64,000 bases of DNA from Patella vulgata (GCF_932274485.2 NC_065886.2:20225501-20289500); one strand, 5' to 3'; positions 1 to 12,387 are shown, counted from the first letter of the stretch. Program-made: numbers and translations. The notes: generated by a model from the sequence alone, not told the origin.

Positions 1-49
1 AAGAAGCATGGAGAGAAACAATAAAATTAAATATAGGAACTCTTTCATA

Positions 50-412
50 TGTGAGAGCTGCGGTGACTTGCTAACCCCTGAAGGTCTTGGGTTTAATTTC
101 ACTGTTGAACAAGAAAGTTACTCAAGATTTTGGCTTGGTTTCCCCATGTCTGGTGCAGGATGGACAGCATGGCAAGAAACAGTGTCTAGTCATTCAGATG
201 GGACAAAAAAATCACGGTCCAGTGTATACATTAGCAATAGCATGCATGTAATAAAATCTGAAACAGTTGGAAATAGAAATAAAAAGTAGGCTGTAGTGCC
301 AATGTCCTGGCAAAATTTCACTCATAGTACACTGCATGGCACATGGCCTACTTTATTAACATGGTGGGTACATAAAAGAAAAATGATAAAATCCCCATTT
401 CATTTCATTTTA
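50..412 (+). repeat. SINE family S1, degraded near-full copy
   Basis: Diverged copy of the main SINE family, best read from the copy at 8105-8477. In order it shows a tRNA-like head ending near 115, the GGTTTCCCC-type central block at about 138-150, the TCATTCAGATGGGACAAAAA block at about 190-210, the part matching the 'ATAGCACACTG-ATGGCGTATG' stretch at about 325-345, and a tail of ATTTC repeats to 412. It lies just upstream of the host exons, so it is probably intronic. A 93-codon open frame over 8-289 is SINE sequence, not a gene. Confidence 0.75.
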
Positions 413-1059
413 TTTGTGTGATAAAATAAATTGATTTGATGTGTTATTGCAGGAAATACAAGCTCTAATTGATAAGGATGGTAGGATATGCTACACACAA
501 TACCTTACAAATCTTGAAGTAATGGTTAAACTACAAAATAACCACAATATTTGTCAGTTTCTAACACCTCATGTTTTCTATTTAGCCCAACAGAAAATAA
601 CTTAAGATAGATTGTATACAATAGACATTAGTATACAACCAAGACTTCAGAAATGTTTTTCTTTAAGGACCTGCCACATTTAGCTGTAAAGCATTTGAAA
701 AAAATCTGTTTCCAGAAATGAAAATATAATTTTGTATTAACTGTCCATTTTGACAATTAAAATATGCATTCTTTGTTAATGAATGGGTAGTGTTTGTATC
801 TTTATTTTCACGTGATAGTTTTAGATTCCTAACTCACATTCATTTATCTCATTCCTTTTTTTCCTCGATATCTAGTATTGTTGTTCCACTTTTAATTTTT
901 TATCATTTATCCCATTGCTTTATGCCACCATTCAGTCAGTCACACTTCCATTCAAAGTGCACGGTATGATAAGAAATAGATCTGTGATTGACAAAATACA
1001 AGTTAAAAACATCTGTCATGTAATTTTCACTTAGACAATGTTTGTATTTATTTGTGTAG

Positions 1060-1201
1060 ACGTAAAGCGAAGACTAACGGTACATCTGATGGTGAAGATG
1101 CCAATACTCCAGAAACCGACAGTCAGTCTTCACTTTCCCCTCGTAAAATAGCCATCTTAAAACAAGCCATGGAAACTGGTGACATGGACTCACAACCTAC
1201 T
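1060..1201 (+). CDS. penultimate exon of an unidentified nuclear-type protein
   Basis: This 142-bp exon is bounded by a pyrimidine-rich acceptor ending TTTGTGTAG at 1051-1059 and a consensus donor GTAAGT at 1202. Read with one base carried in from an upstream exon, it is open throughout. It encodes a hydrophilic, Ser/Thr/Asp/Glu-rich low-complexity segment starting RKAKTNGTSDGEDANTPETD, followed by SPRKIAILKQAMETGDMDSQ. The SPRK motif and the basic start suggest a disordered, phosphorylated tail of a nuclear protein, which is inference. The donor phase matches the acceptor phase of the exon at 2591 exactly, which is the best evidence that both are real. The upstream exon is not in the window or was not recognised. 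Family not identified. Confidence 0.7.
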
Positions 1202-2590
1202 GTAAGTTTAGTATTGGCTTAAAATTGAAGAGTAAAGAAGTTCATTTTGATGATAAATCATGAAATTAAGAAACTGATAATGCCCTTGAGAATAATAGAG
1301 CACAATCGCAAATCTATTCAGTTTTGTATCAGGGCAATTTTAAATCTTATGATGTTTTTGATGTGGGTATCTCAATATATGAAATATATAATGTTTCTTT
1401 CTTGTCTGTTCTAACTATCTCTGCTTGTGCTTGCTAGCATGTTATATAATCAATATACACTGGTTGTGGTACTTAATCATTCAATATTTTATTGATGGCA
1501 ATACCAGCATCAAATTTATTGTGAAGTTTTTATATCTCAGATACTGATTACTTTGAAAACTGTATTTATTATAATAGTTCCTTAGGCCACGCCAATTCAG
1601 GCATGTCCCACCCATGCACCTCATTATGGCTGATCTGGAAATATCTTTATATGCCTACATTAAAATGTAGTCGTTCGTATATAGTTTGTCATTCCCATCC
1701 GTCCATCATCCACAATTGCTTGTGGATACTCTCAAGTCTACAAGTTATTATCTGATTGGCTTGATACTTATTCAATATTTTAAGTTCATGAGACAAAGAA
1801 GTCTATTGATTTTCGATAATACTCTCAGAGTTCTGGACTTTTATCACTTTGAAAAATCTTGTGGACACTTTAAGACTTCTTGTGCTTGATCACTTTTGAA
1901 AATCTTGTGATTTGAAATTTATGTTCATTAGACAAAGAAGTCTAGATTTTGAATGATTCCTATTTCTCGAACAGCCAATGTTTGCACTAGGAAATACTTG
2001 AAGCCAATCACATTTTAATTATTTCTAATACTTCATTGGTTGTTACTTAGTGCAGTCATTGTTTTTTAAGGCGAGCGATAGCTCTCCAGCACCTGCCGCT
2101 CACCTGAATGTCGACCAAGGGGAGTTTTTTTTCCCTCCCCTTAAAACTGAAAATCGCTCTCCTGAAACCAGGAATAATCCCATTACATGCAGTTATTAGT
2201 CTTAGAACCATTTCCCATGCACATAACTAATCACACTCCTTAATATCAGATCACTCTCCTTAATATCAGATCACTCTTCTTATCAAAACTGGGAGAGTTT
2301 TTTGAGGGGAGCGATTTTTTCAATTCGTTGATTGTGGGGTGCTTTTTTGGGGCTCTCCTCTGAAATACAAACAACAACGACTGTTAGTGTCTTGTAAATG
2401 GTACCATTACTTACAAAAGAATAAACATGTGACATCTTTTGTGGACTGCTTTGATGACATGTGGACATGTTTTGTTGTCTGACAACTTATCTTTTACCAA
2501 GAAAAGTCACAATGGTTGAAATCAAAAAGTCTGGACTTGATTAATAGCCTTATGTATATAATTTTAAAAGAAATATTTTCATTTTTACAG
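1202..2590 (+). other. intron between the two supported exons
   Basis: AT-rich intron of 1389 bp with a GTAAGT donor and a TTTTTACAG acceptor. It contains a degraded family A repeat (1655-1960) and a short tandem at about 2228-2282 in which a 23-24 bp unit with TTAATATCAGATCACTCT occurs about twice. At 2070-2360 several related GGGGAGCGATTTTT / AAAATCGCTCTCC segments lie in both orientations and could pair, which suggests an old foldback element. Confidence 0.6.
1655..1960 (+). repeat. family A tandem-unit element, degraded fragment
   Basis: Contains a decayed form of the family head (GTAGTCGTTCGTATATAGTT, then CCATCCGTCCATC and CCACAATTGCTTGTGGA), followed by about one and a half 150-bp units with CTGATTGGCTTGATACTTATT and GACAAAGAAGTCTATTGATT. 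The hallmark CACTTTGAAAAATCTTGTGG follows. It lacks the 3' hairpin tail. Confidence 0.75.
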
Positions 2591-2623
2591 ATCAAAAGGC
2601 AAACAAGAGGAAGGAAAAAATGA
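2591..2623 (+). CDS. terminal coding exon, basic C-terminal tail
   Basis: The acceptor TTTTTACAG ends at 2590. Joined in phase 0 to the exon at 1060-1201, the frame continues as IKRQTRGRKK and stops at TGA 2621-2623. The RGRKK ending resembles a nuclear-localisation or DNA-binding tail. A canonical AATAAA lies at 2638-2643, only 15 bases past the stop, so it is probably too close and later A-rich signals may be used. Whether the tail belongs to a chromatin protein cannot be told from 57 residues. Confidence 0.65.
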   Translation: MKRQTRGRKK

Positions 2624-3247
2624 AAAGAAAGTTAAAAAATAAATTAAGACAGACTGTTTAGTAATGGCAGCTTGACACATATTATTTCAAAATAATTTAA
2701 TGCTGCTTCATGGTTAATGATTGAATTCTCCACCATCTAAATGCGGAAAACAAAAATATTGTTTATGTGAAAATTTAATACATGGAGAGCAGTTTCCTGG
2801 TTAAAATTTACTTGAAGAGTTGCTTTCCTTGAATTATTAAGTAGAATAGATGATGGTGTTACTTATAATTCTTAAGATAAACATTAAAAATGACTAGAAA
2901 CATCTGATGAAATAATAACCTTTAATTGTCCTACCATATCGAGGTAATTAAATGTGTTGATTTAAATGATAATCGGTCAGAATTTGTTGGCAGTTATTAA
3001 CCTTAAAAGAATTGTTCAACAGTTTGTATAGTGTATTTAAACTAAATGTACATGATATTGTCATTCATTCATCACTGTATTCACACATTTAAACATCTGT
3101 TATTATTGTATTATTATTTGGACTCGTTTAATTTGTATATAGAAATGAACATGTTGGTTGCATTCTTACTGTAGATTCTAATGTAAATATTTTAGCAATT
3201 ATGTTGACTCAATCCTGTGTCTTTTCCCTCTACCCCTTTTCCTTCTC
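2624..3247. other. probable 3' UTR and flank, no further gene seen
   Basis: AT-rich unique-looking sequence after the stop codon. No ORF, RNA gene or known repeat was recognised. Confidence 0.5.
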
Positions 3248-3552
3248 TAAAAGATGCATTATGTAAGAGCTAAATCTGTCTATTGTAGACCTTTCGTTTG
3301 GCCTCAGATGTTATATAAATCAGTAATTAGACATTTACATGCCAAGCCTATAATCAACTCTAGAAAATCTGATGGTTGTGATTTTCAACGGATTTAAACA
3401 CGATCGCCAGTTAATAATTTAATTAGAAAGTGGATAATCAAGACTACACTATTCTTAAATGTTGAATATATTCCCTTTTCATTATCTATTTTATAACTAT
3501 TATAGCCAGATCTGTCCGCTTTTCATTGAAGTCGTACATAATGCATCTTTAA
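3248..3552 (+). mobile_element. MITE family M copy, about 305 bp
   Basis: Begins TAAAAGATGCATTATGTAAG and ends with the inverse CATAATGCATCTTTA. The interior matches the family: CTAAATCTGTCTATTGTAG near the left end, TAATTAGACATT in the middle, TGGATAATCAAGACTA, and TTTATAACTATTATAGC near the right end. The element is flanked by TA, as expected of a Tc1/mariner-type cut-and-paste MITE. It is non-coding. Confidence 0.75.
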
Positions 3553-5287
3553 CATGTTAGTGAAATGAATAGGCTGCAAATTGCTACATTTTGTTAGAAA
3601 AATCTCTTGCCATTGTCATGATAACTAAATACAATTATAATAGACTTGTTTCAATATTTCAACAATACGATAGTTCAAAGCACGCATATTCACACAACAA
3701 TGACTATTTCAGTTACTTTCAACAAATTTTATAATAAATTCAGTGCAGAACAAATGTAATTTTATTGTAAGGTAAAAATATGGAGATTTTAAATGCTACA
3801 AAAAGCGGTGTCAGATTGCATTCTCTGAAGTAGGTTTTGTTAAACGAGGCATTACCACTTCAACCAAGAAAATAAATATAATTAGATTTAAAATGATTTT
3901 AAAACTTGTCAAATTATCGACAATTGAAGTAGCTGAACTATATAAAACTCACACATCTGTATTTTAGAAATGGAAAGTCACTGTACTTGAATAATACAAT
4001 AGAAGTGTAACTAGTTAATTTTACTAACAGAACTATCAAATATCCACAAACTTCAGGTTCTGCTTAAAACAATAAATGAATTGGATTGCAATAATTTTCT
4101 TTTCTTTTTAATCTTTTTATAATGTCGAAATTTAAACATCATATCTGAAATACATTTTAAGTTATCGAAACATGAAAATTAATGTTAGAACAGTGTATTG
4201 TTATAAAGAGACAATGATCAATAAGTGCTGTATTTTGTTTTATATATATATATATATATATATATTGTGTATAGATCATCATCACAATGGTTTTATTACA
4301 TCATCCATTGTTTCACTTCAATATCATCTCTCATTGAAGACCAAAAAAAAAAATCACATTTATCTTATCATCCATGTTAATTTAAAAAAAAAAAAAGTTG
4401 TGTGTATCATTTATAGGTGGGGAACAAAATTATGTGAACATCACTAGTTTCTTTTCTGTACCAGTATTATTTTTATACCACCATCAAAAAATGGTGTGGT
4501 CGCATATTATAGTCATTCCCGTCAGTAATGAAAAAGTAAAGATCATTCAACAAGTTAGTGCTCTTGTTCTTAAAGCTCTTAGTGAGCTCTAGAGAATTGA
4601 GAAGACAATTTTACTGCGACATTTCACTCATCCCATTTTAGCTTTTAAGAACTTTCGGTGTAACGGTTTGTCCAACAGAGTTATTGCCCTTGACACTTAA
4701 ACACACAATCTGTGAAACCCACTAAACTGGAAATATTTGCTTAAGATAAAAAAAGAATAAATGTAGATGTCAAAACTACTGGCTGATGTATCATTGTTTC
4801 CTGGCAACTTAGTTTTTTGCAAACATATCTGCTGATGAAGCCTTTTTCAAAAAGAATATGCCAGTTTATATCTGTTTTATGTCTTCTAATCATGTTCAAG
4901 TTGCCCACCATTTTATTTTAGTTTGAATAATGAAGTTCATATAGTTTATGATTTTTTGAACTGTTTTTGTTTTTCATTTTCTTCTGAGAATAAAAGCTAT
5001 GCTTGGTTGTGAACCAGACTTACGGAAAATTTGAAATAAATTGTTTTCCCACATGATGTCACTCGTATCTATTATAGTTATGAATGCAAAAATATGAATA
5101 GTGGGAACAAGAAGGAAAAAGACAAACCATTGGCAAGACACGTAGAATGAATTCATAAGCCCGGTTGGTTAAACCTATACTTGATTATTCCCATCCTAGA
5201 ATACTATTGGCCAGTCTTGAATAGTCTTGCCTTACGATTCGCAAGGAGAATATTTGGTAGACCAAATCTTTTGTTTCGTAGCATCTG
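3553..5287. other. AT-rich interval with a (TA)n microsatellite
   Basis: A (TA)n run lies at 4240-4265 and A-runs near 4349 and 4384. The short open frames here have no recognisable domains. Nothing else is supported. Confidence 0.5.
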
Positions 5288-5349
5288 ATAGCACCTTGGT
5301 GCGCAATCGTATTATTGAGTAAGGCGCTGGCTCGCTAAGTAGTAGTTCA
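5288..5349 (+). repeat. possible S1 SINE head fragment
   Basis: GGCGCTGGCTCGCTAAGTAG resembles the tRNA-like head of S1 (compare GCGCTAGCTCACTAACCAG at 28130-28148). It is cut off at 5349 by the foldback element that follows; no convincing SINE body appears after it. Confidence 0.35.
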
Positions 5350-5506
5350 GGGTCCTGTTTCTCGAAATCTTAACTAAAGATAAAATCCAAATTTTATTAG
5401 ATACTTCAATTTTGATTAGCTAAGCACTAAAATCAATCTAATATTATCCAATTAAATTACTAAAATTTGGATTTTATCTTAGTTAAAATTTCGGAAAACA
5501 GGACCC
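5350..5506. mobile_element. 157-bp foldback MITE
   Basis: The left end GGGTCCTGTTTCTCGAAAT and the right end (reverse complement GGGTCCTGTTTTCCGAAAT) form imperfect inverted repeats of about 48 bp, including TTAACTAA-GATAAAATCC on both arms. The central part is AT-rich. No clear target duplication was seen. Confidence 0.7.
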
Positions 5507-5929
5507 AACTCTGAACGTAGGTCTCATTACACTCGCCCTGTACGTTCAGGAACCGTCCTATTGAATCCTTGTCGAAAAAATATCGGCCCCCAGTCAATTT
5601 TACTGGGCAACTTTTTACAGCTAAACGGTCGTGTGTCAGTCCCTGTGAACGCCTGAACAATGTAAAGGGATATTTTAGTGAGAAAATAAGACCTTGCTTT
5701 CCTCGCTAGAGTCAGCATGTGCAACACAACATGCTGTTAAATATACGCCCCCTTCGGCTTCTGCTAAACGGCTTGGTAGAAGCCATTGAAATCTAAATAT
5801 AGGGTAACACACAAATTACGTAACTCAACCATATATATAAGACGAAACAAAATTTAGGTAAGCTGGGGAAAAAAATTAGAATCTTTGAAAAGTTGAGAAT
5901 CGTCAGTCATTTATTGCTTTGCCTATCCC

Positions 5930-6128
5930 AATAACAGTCGATATGTGGGAAATTTCGCCCGGGCAGCGGCACTATGGACTACTCTTATGTCGAATTCCAA
6001 CTGCCAAGGGATCTTTTACGTGCACGGCAATGTATATACCGGACCTCGGTTTTTCGTACCATCCGTCCTGCACCACTGACAAGGGGAAACCACGTCGGAA
6101 AATCACGATGAACTTTATCGGCTAATGC
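5930..6128 (-). repeat. SINE S1 internal fragment
   Basis: Reads in reverse orientation through GCCCGGGCAGCGGCACTATG, CCAAGGGATCTTTTACGTGC, CCTCGGTTTTTCG and GACAAGGGGAAACCACG. It lacks both the tail and the complete tRNA-like head. The 68-codon open frame across it is repeat sequence. Confidence 0.85.
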
Positions 6129-7039
6129 ATACTTATTTGAGTAAATTATGAGGTCCATGAGTAAACTAATATTTTTGCAAATAAGTATTTTAAAAACTGT
6201 TTGCCTTAGGTTATTTCTGCTTCAAATGGCACAAAGATAAAACAAAAAGACAAACTTGTATGTCATTTCTGTGTATTTTATTGATGAAAAGAAAAACTAA
6301 ATTCTGTACTTATTTGATGCGGAATATGAAACGTGGAATTGTCTGTTTTTATTATACTAAGTGAAATAAACTAATGTAAGTTAATATTATGAACAACTAT
6401 AGTCTTAGAATATCATATTTCTATTTCCTTTGGACTTTGTTTTATTGTCATCAACGCCCTAACCCTGAACAACATGTGACGCCAACCCAGAACTGATAAA
6501 ACAGGTCATTGTTTTCGGATTTGGTATTTAGAGTGAGTTAAATTTACAGCTATTAATTATGTAAATCAGTGAGAAATAACTTCATTCGAATTAAATAAAA
6601 ATGTCCTCATTATTACTCGCCCAAAGTTGAAATGGGGGTATATTGTCTTCACCCGTCAGTGGACATTGTTTTCTTTTACACTTACTGGGGTTGTTTGGCC
6701 ATGTTTTGGGAAAAAACACCCAAATAACTGGAAACTAATAATTACTGGAAAGAGCCAGTTAACTAAACTTCAATCCATTTCCCGCACTTTTTGTACAATA
6801 ATGTTATCTCTGTGACCACGAAAGTTTGATTTTGATTGCCATGTGTTTCTAGCTATTACAGTGCTTTGACAGCCATTTGATTAAATTTTGTTTAACTGGT
6901 TAACGTGTTAAAATTTTAAAGTTAACGAGTTAATTATGGAGGCTACTAAAACATGGTCATTTCCGTACCCAACCTACGGAAGTGGACCATCACTTTCATA
7001 CAGGAATACAACTGCATCGGCTGCATTAGGCTGGTATTA
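6129..7039. other. interval without recognisable genes
   Basis: AT-rich. A stretch at 6630-6670 (GGGGGTATATTGTCTTCACC) may be a very old family A/B head. Nothing else is supported. Confidence 0.4.
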
Positions 7040-8104
7040 GAACTTTGGATTTACGTGAGCTAGGGAAAAAAAATCCGAAATGTTTTAAGTTTCATCAAAA
7101 TCGGATAAAAATTGTGAGCTCTAGAGGGTCCATTACCTTCGTATTGCATACTTTTACACAATTTGCGTACAAAGAGCGATCATTTTGTCGGGCAGTTTCT
7201 TTTCGATTTTTCCGAAATTCGAATTCAACCTTCATTATGGTGGAATGGTGATATATTTAAACGTTTTTTAAAACCGGAAAAAAAATCCAGGAAGTTACGT
7301 TCGGATATACGCATTTATCAAAAGGAACCAAGATCTTAGTGTGTAATGGTGATATATCCACATGTGTTTTTTTTTAAATCGGATAAAAATTGTGACCTCT
7401 ACATGGATCGCAAGCTAAAAACATGATTTTTCGTACAACCAAGGGCCATAATTCAGGAAGTTCGGATCTGATATGCGCAAATAGTTTCATCACAATCGGA
7501 ACAAAATTATGACCTATAGAGGGTCCAGAACCTTGATATACCATATTTGTACATTATTTGCGTACGAGGGGCGGCCATTCTGTCTGGCAGTTTTGGTCCG
7601 ATTTTCACGAAATTCGAACTCAACCGCAATTACCATAAAATGGTGATATATTCGAAAGTTTTTGTTTTAAATTGGATAATAATTGTGACCTCTAGAGGGA
7701 CCACAGTATAAAAACGCGATTTTTCGTACAATCAAGGGCTATAATTCAGGAAGTTACGATCCGATATGCACGAATATCGAAAAGAACCAAGATCTTGGGG
7801 ATAAAAACATGCCTTCAAGTTTCATCAAAATCGGATCAAAATTGTGACCTCTAGAGGGTCCACAAGCTAAAACCGTGATTTTTTGTACAATCAGGGGCCA
7901 TAATCCATAAAGTTATCGTCCGATATATGCCAATATCGAAAGGAAGGGAGATCTTTTGGAGATAAACCTATATGTCGAGTTTCGTCAAAATCGGATAAGG
8001 ATTATGACCTGTAGATTGTCCACGACAATTGTGTACGGACAGACGGACGTCCGGACAGGGGCGACGACAGTATACGTCCACATGAAAATGTGGGCGTATA
8101 AAAA
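7040..8104 (-). repeat. family B tandem-unit element, reverse orientation
   Basis: Several diverged units carry TTTCATCAAAATCGGATAAA, ATTGTGACCTCTAGAGGGTC, TTTTCGTACAATCAAGGGC and CATAATTCAGGAAGTTA. The element's 5' head lies at the right-hand end: a CGGACAGACGGACGTCCGGA stretch, GGGGCGACGACAGTATACG, then a hairpin-capable TCCACATGAAAATGTGGGCG and TATAAAAA. It is the same family as 48843-49555. The 3' hairpin tail is missing. An S1 SINE has inserted at its outer edge. Confidence 0.85.
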
Positions 8105-8477
8105 TGAAATGAAATGAAATGGAGTTTAACGTCCTACTGTTCTGCTCCTAAACTGGGCTAATGAAGACGGGCATACGCCATACAGTGTGCTATGAGGGAA
8201 ATTTTGCCCGGGCAGCGGCGCTACGGCCTACTCTTATATCGAATTCCATCTGCCAAGGGATCTTTTACGTGCACGCCAATATGTACACAGAACCTCGGTT
8301 TTTCGTCCCATCCGAACGACTAGACAGCTGTCATTGTCAGGCCTTCCGCCTTGCATCACTGACAAGGGGAAACCACGCCGGAAAATCTGGATGAACTTTC
8401 TCGGCCAATGCAGGGATCGAACACCCGACCTCCAGGCTAGCGAACCAGCGTCTTAGCCACTTAGCCACGTGATCCCC
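8105..8477 (-). repeat. SINE S1, full-length copy with target duplication
   Basis: Best copy in the window. On the minus strand it has a tRNA-derived head at 8405-8477 with B-box-like GTGTTCGATCCC, then TTTTCCGGCGTGGTTTCCCC, GTGCACGTAAAAGATCCC, TTTGCCC-type GGGCAAAATTTCCCTCATAG, AGCAGAACAGTAGGACGTTA and an (ATTTC)n tail. A perfect 13-bp target duplication, GGGCGTATAAAAA, flanks it at 8092-8104 and 8478-8490. The insertion went into the 5' edge of the family B element. The internal Pol III promoter is implied by the tRNA-like head. Confidence 0.92.
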
Positions 8478-8490
8478 GGGCGTATAAAAA

Positions 8491-11400
8491 CAAATGAAAC
8501 ATAAATATCAGAGAAAATAGCAAAATATTAAAAATGTACAAAATATTTTCATACAAGTCATAAGCAAAGGGGATGGGGGATCTTAGTGGCTTAGTGAGTG
8601 TAAGATGTTGGCTCGCTAAGAAACATGCACTAGTTCAGAAGTTATAAATTGGAAAAAAACACTTTGCTCATTAAAAAACAAACATAAAATGAAAATTGTG
8701 TACATAAAAGGAACATTCATTGCATAATATACAAGCACCAGGAATACAGGCTATTAAAAAAATAAATGAAACATAAATATCATAGAAAAGGCCAAATATT
8801 AAATAATATGTACAAAATATTTACATACAATTCATGTATGTGACTAATTGGGTATGAGATACCGGTGTTTGTTTCCATAACAATATTCAAAATTAAAAAC
8901 ACGAATTAGAATTCAATATTTGTCAATTTCAATCAATATTGATGTTATCTTGCCGTGAAAGTATAGGATCCTAATATCCAGTATTTAAGATACAAATACC
9001 ATGTTATAATCAGTACACGAGTCGTGTATTCTGTGATTTCGGGTGCCACTTTGTAATGAACAAATAAAAACATATCCTACAAGACAATGTGGTTGTAATC
9101 AGTAAAGGTTGATTCACAAACGACAAAATATTAATAAAAAAAGCCACACATTATTCAGTGAATATTCGCTAGGCCCCTACAATCACTGACATCGATGCGA
9201 CTTAATGAGCCAAAAATATTAACTTTTTTTCTCCGACAAATTAAATTCTAAATCATTTTTTTAATGTTTTAGAAAAATTAATAAAGACGTTTGGAGTATT
9301 TGTACGTAAAACTTATTTCCTATTTAGTGTAAATGGGTATTAAAATGAGTAAAAGGCACCATTCCGCCCGAACCAGTGGCGTCTTATGTAAACAATGCAC
9401 TCACCATTGAGCTAACGATTGACACCGCGTTATGTGACGTACGTGTTGAAGGTAGTCATCTTTTACAGAGATATTAGAAGACTTTCGTAATTCACTGTGA
9501 AACAGTTTGTAAAAAAGCGTGTAGAATCCATGGATAAAGCAGGCGTAAACGACTGCCGTTCAATTTGAACTGTTCACATCTTCCACCGAACATAATTGAT
9601 TAGAAATTACAATATATAGTTTTCAAAAATTGAATATAAAAGCTTTTTTTTAGTAATTCTGTGTATATTTAATATAAATTTGATTTCAAGATATTCCTAT
9701 TTAATGCTTTAAGATTTCTATAAATTCTGGAGAGAATTAATAATTGCTTGTGTTAGCGAAGGATATTTAACATTAAAAACAGAAAAAAAAAGGATTTAAA
9801 TAACAGGTCAAATACAACAGATAACTTGATAGCTTTACCATCACTGTATTCTTTTCCAGAATTATAAAAAAAAATTGAAGATTTAATGTTTAAAATGTAT
9901 GGTTGGGTTCTCTCGTTGTTGTTATCATACAGAAATAATCTTCCAAGGATGTTTCGTCCTGAAAAAAAAAGTAGACTACAAATACACTTTCTATGGTTCA
10001 CAATGTTTAAATAAACAATTCATTTTGCCACATATTGAGTGTCTATTTGGTTTCAACTCTGCATAACACTTTTTGTAACTTGCCTAATTACAGACCCAGT
10101 CTTGAAATTTGGGACTAAAATGGAAATTTTTACTATGGTTGCTTTGGAAATCTTTTACGTGTACCACCAATTTGTACACTTAACCATATTAACAAACAGC
10201 ATATTACCAACAAGTGGTTCAAAAACTATTACATAGACTAACTATCTTTTCCATACAACTCAGTCTTATGGTTTTTGTCTAATTGGATTAGAATACAGGC
10301 TTTACATATTTGTGAATCATATTACAAATTCAAAATATTACGTCACTATTTGAAGGTAACTGGTCATTACAAATAGCTACTCTCCATAACAAAAATGCAT
10401 GAAAGATAGGTCAACTAGTGTTTCCAAATCCTGATTCCCTACTACATGTACATCAAAGTAGCGCCCATTTACTTGACAAATATCTTATTATTTGTTTGGC
10501 CCATTCATTTTCTATTTCTACCGATGTCTGACAACAATCAATCTTTTAAAATCTATTGAAATCTGAAAGAAATTTGAAAAGTAAAAATATTTTCCACTAT
10601 ACTGCTATCTACTGTAAAAATACAAATATATTTTTGTTTTCTTGCAAGTGTGATTACCTGGTTACCAACATGTATATAAATTCAAGCAGAGTGCAACATC
10701 TATATTCACCCAGGAAATAAACATACATGTTGAACAACCTCGTCTGATTTAGAGACTAATTTACTTTTAGGGTAATCGAGAACGAAACAGTCAAGCGAGT
10801 AAACAACCACCCCAACCCTTACGTATTGTAGTAGAATCTTGATGCACAAGATTCCCTCAATATAGAACGCAACAAAGCGGTCCGTTCTGACAAGTTTAAT
10901 TATACAGTAGTATGGAAGTTGATAAGAATAATCATGGTCAACGTACCGTAGACTGCAATTTTAACGGTGGAAAAAGAAGTTGGCAGAGGATAAATCGAAA
11001 ATTTATTTAAAGGCTTCAATATGGACCCTCAACGCAATTATCTCTGTTAAATCATACTCGGGTAGTATGTAAGTTGTCTTCCAATTAACACGTTTTGCAT
11101 GAATTTGAAGTAAACTTTTGATAAATAAGTTAATTTTGAATGTTTGAATATATCAAATCACACAATTTTGTACATGGGAAGGCATCTTTAAACAAGACAA
11201 AATTGCCAATATAAAACAACCATAATACGCAAATAGATCTACTATACGATAAGTACTATTTCTAGCCTAGTATAGTATATAAAGTTGTGGTTGCTTAGCT
11301 TCTTAGCAGTCTAACAGGGGTCCATAGATTTACCCAAAACACCTTTAATTACCCAAAACAACCTGTATTTTGAATAAAACAATACATTTTTATAGTTTTT

Positions 11401-11573
11401 TCTTTCTTTTTATATGTATACATGTAGATGATTTAAAATATTCCCTAAACTTTCCAATTTGTTTTAATAGTTCTGAAAAAAAAAGCAAATAAATAAAAAA
11501 TCAAATTAAGCAAGAAAGCCAACTCCCATTGTTATATTCATAGAAATATTTCTATGGTTATCGTATAGGTGAT
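8491..11573. other. interval with diverged dispersed repeats, no gene
   Basis: About 75 bp containing AAATGAAACATAAATATCA occurs at 8491-8570 and again at 8762-8838. Segments at 8885-9060 and about 9490-9620 have diverged counterparts in the same order at 28520-28700 and 28760-28870. At 10141-10185 a short S1-like piece (AATCTTTTACGTGTACC) is seen. No ORF with a recognisable domain. Confidence 0.5.
8885..9060 (+). repeat. dispersed repeat, partner of 28520-28700
   Basis: Both copies share AAAACACGAATTA, ATTTGTCAATTT, CAATATTGATGTTATCTTGC-like sequence, AATATCCAGTATTTAAGA and GTACACGAGTCGTGTA-like sequence in order. Divergence is high. No terminal structure is seen, so the class is unknown. 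Confidence 0.6.
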
Positions 11574-11803
11574 GAAATGAAATGAAATGAAATGGGGTTT
11601 AACGTCATACTGTTCTGCTCCTATACTGGGCTAATGAAGACGGGCATACGCCATACAGTGTGCTATGAGGGAAATTTTGCCCGGGCAGCGGCACTATCGC
11701 CTTCTCTTATATCGAATTCCAACTGCCAGGGGATCTTTTACTTGCATTCCAATATATACACGGGACCTCGGTTTTTCGTGTCATCCGAAGGACTAGACAG
11801 CTG
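11574..11803 (-). repeat. SINE S1, 5'-truncated copy
   Basis: Starts with the tail (four GAAAT units) and the 3' end GGGGTTTAACGTCATACTG, then runs through the body to GACTAGACAGCTGT, where it stops short of the tRNA-like head. 5' truncation is typical of LINE-driven reverse transcription. Confidence 0.9.
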
Positions 11804-11942
11804 TTCGAGATTTGTTTTTCGTTATATCTTTCTGATGAAATATAAATGTAATGTTTGGTTTCTAAAAGAAATTTTATCATTATATGAAACAACCTCCTAT
11901 GAAACGGCTTTGGGATCCTTCCATTTATTTCCGGCTTAAAGA

Positions 11943-12387
11943 TAGATTGCCAGGCAACGAAACATACGCCCACAACAGAGTTATCGCATATTTTATCTTT
12001 TATCGGTAATGAAACATTTATAATACACTAAAATCTGATTAAGAGTAATTATCAGATAAATAATTAAAATTTGTTTGGCTTCGAGTTCTGCCCCATGCTA
12101 ACGTTTAGAATACAAAACATTTAATATCATGGATTTACATGTGGCTGTTCAAGTTATCAAAAAGGATTGAAAATCAATATACTTACTCGTCTCAGGACCT
12201 TAAACTCTGTGTATCAATTTGAAGTCAATCGGATATTAACTTTAGCCTCTAGAGCGTCCACAAGATATTTCAAAGTGATCAAGGATCATAACTCTGGCAG
12301 TAATTATCGGAAATCGTTGAAAATCAATGGGCTTTTCGTTTCATGACCTTAACACTGTGTATAAATTTAAAGTCAATCGGATATTAA
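11943..12387 (-). repeat. family A element, 3' part, reverse orientation
   Basis: Begins with the family 3' hairpin (ATTGCCAGGCAAC at 11946-11958) and ACATACGCCCACA. The conserved tail follows, with TTATAATACACTAAAATCTG, GTTCTGCCCCATGCTAACGT and then about one and a half 150-bp units (CCTCTAGAGCGTCCACAAGA, AATTATCGGAAATCGTTGAA). It is cut off inside a unit, directly against a family M MITE. Confidence 0.88.

Noticed and set aside
8-289. 93-codon open frame at the window start
   Set aside because: It reads through the head and central blocks of an S1 SINE in plus orientation.
453-605. Possible exon after TTATTGCAG (EIQALIDKDGRICYTQYL...)
   Set aside because: Only one frame is open, and no GT within it leaves the phase needed to join the exon at 1060. 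It could still be an alternative last exon, but nothing supports that.
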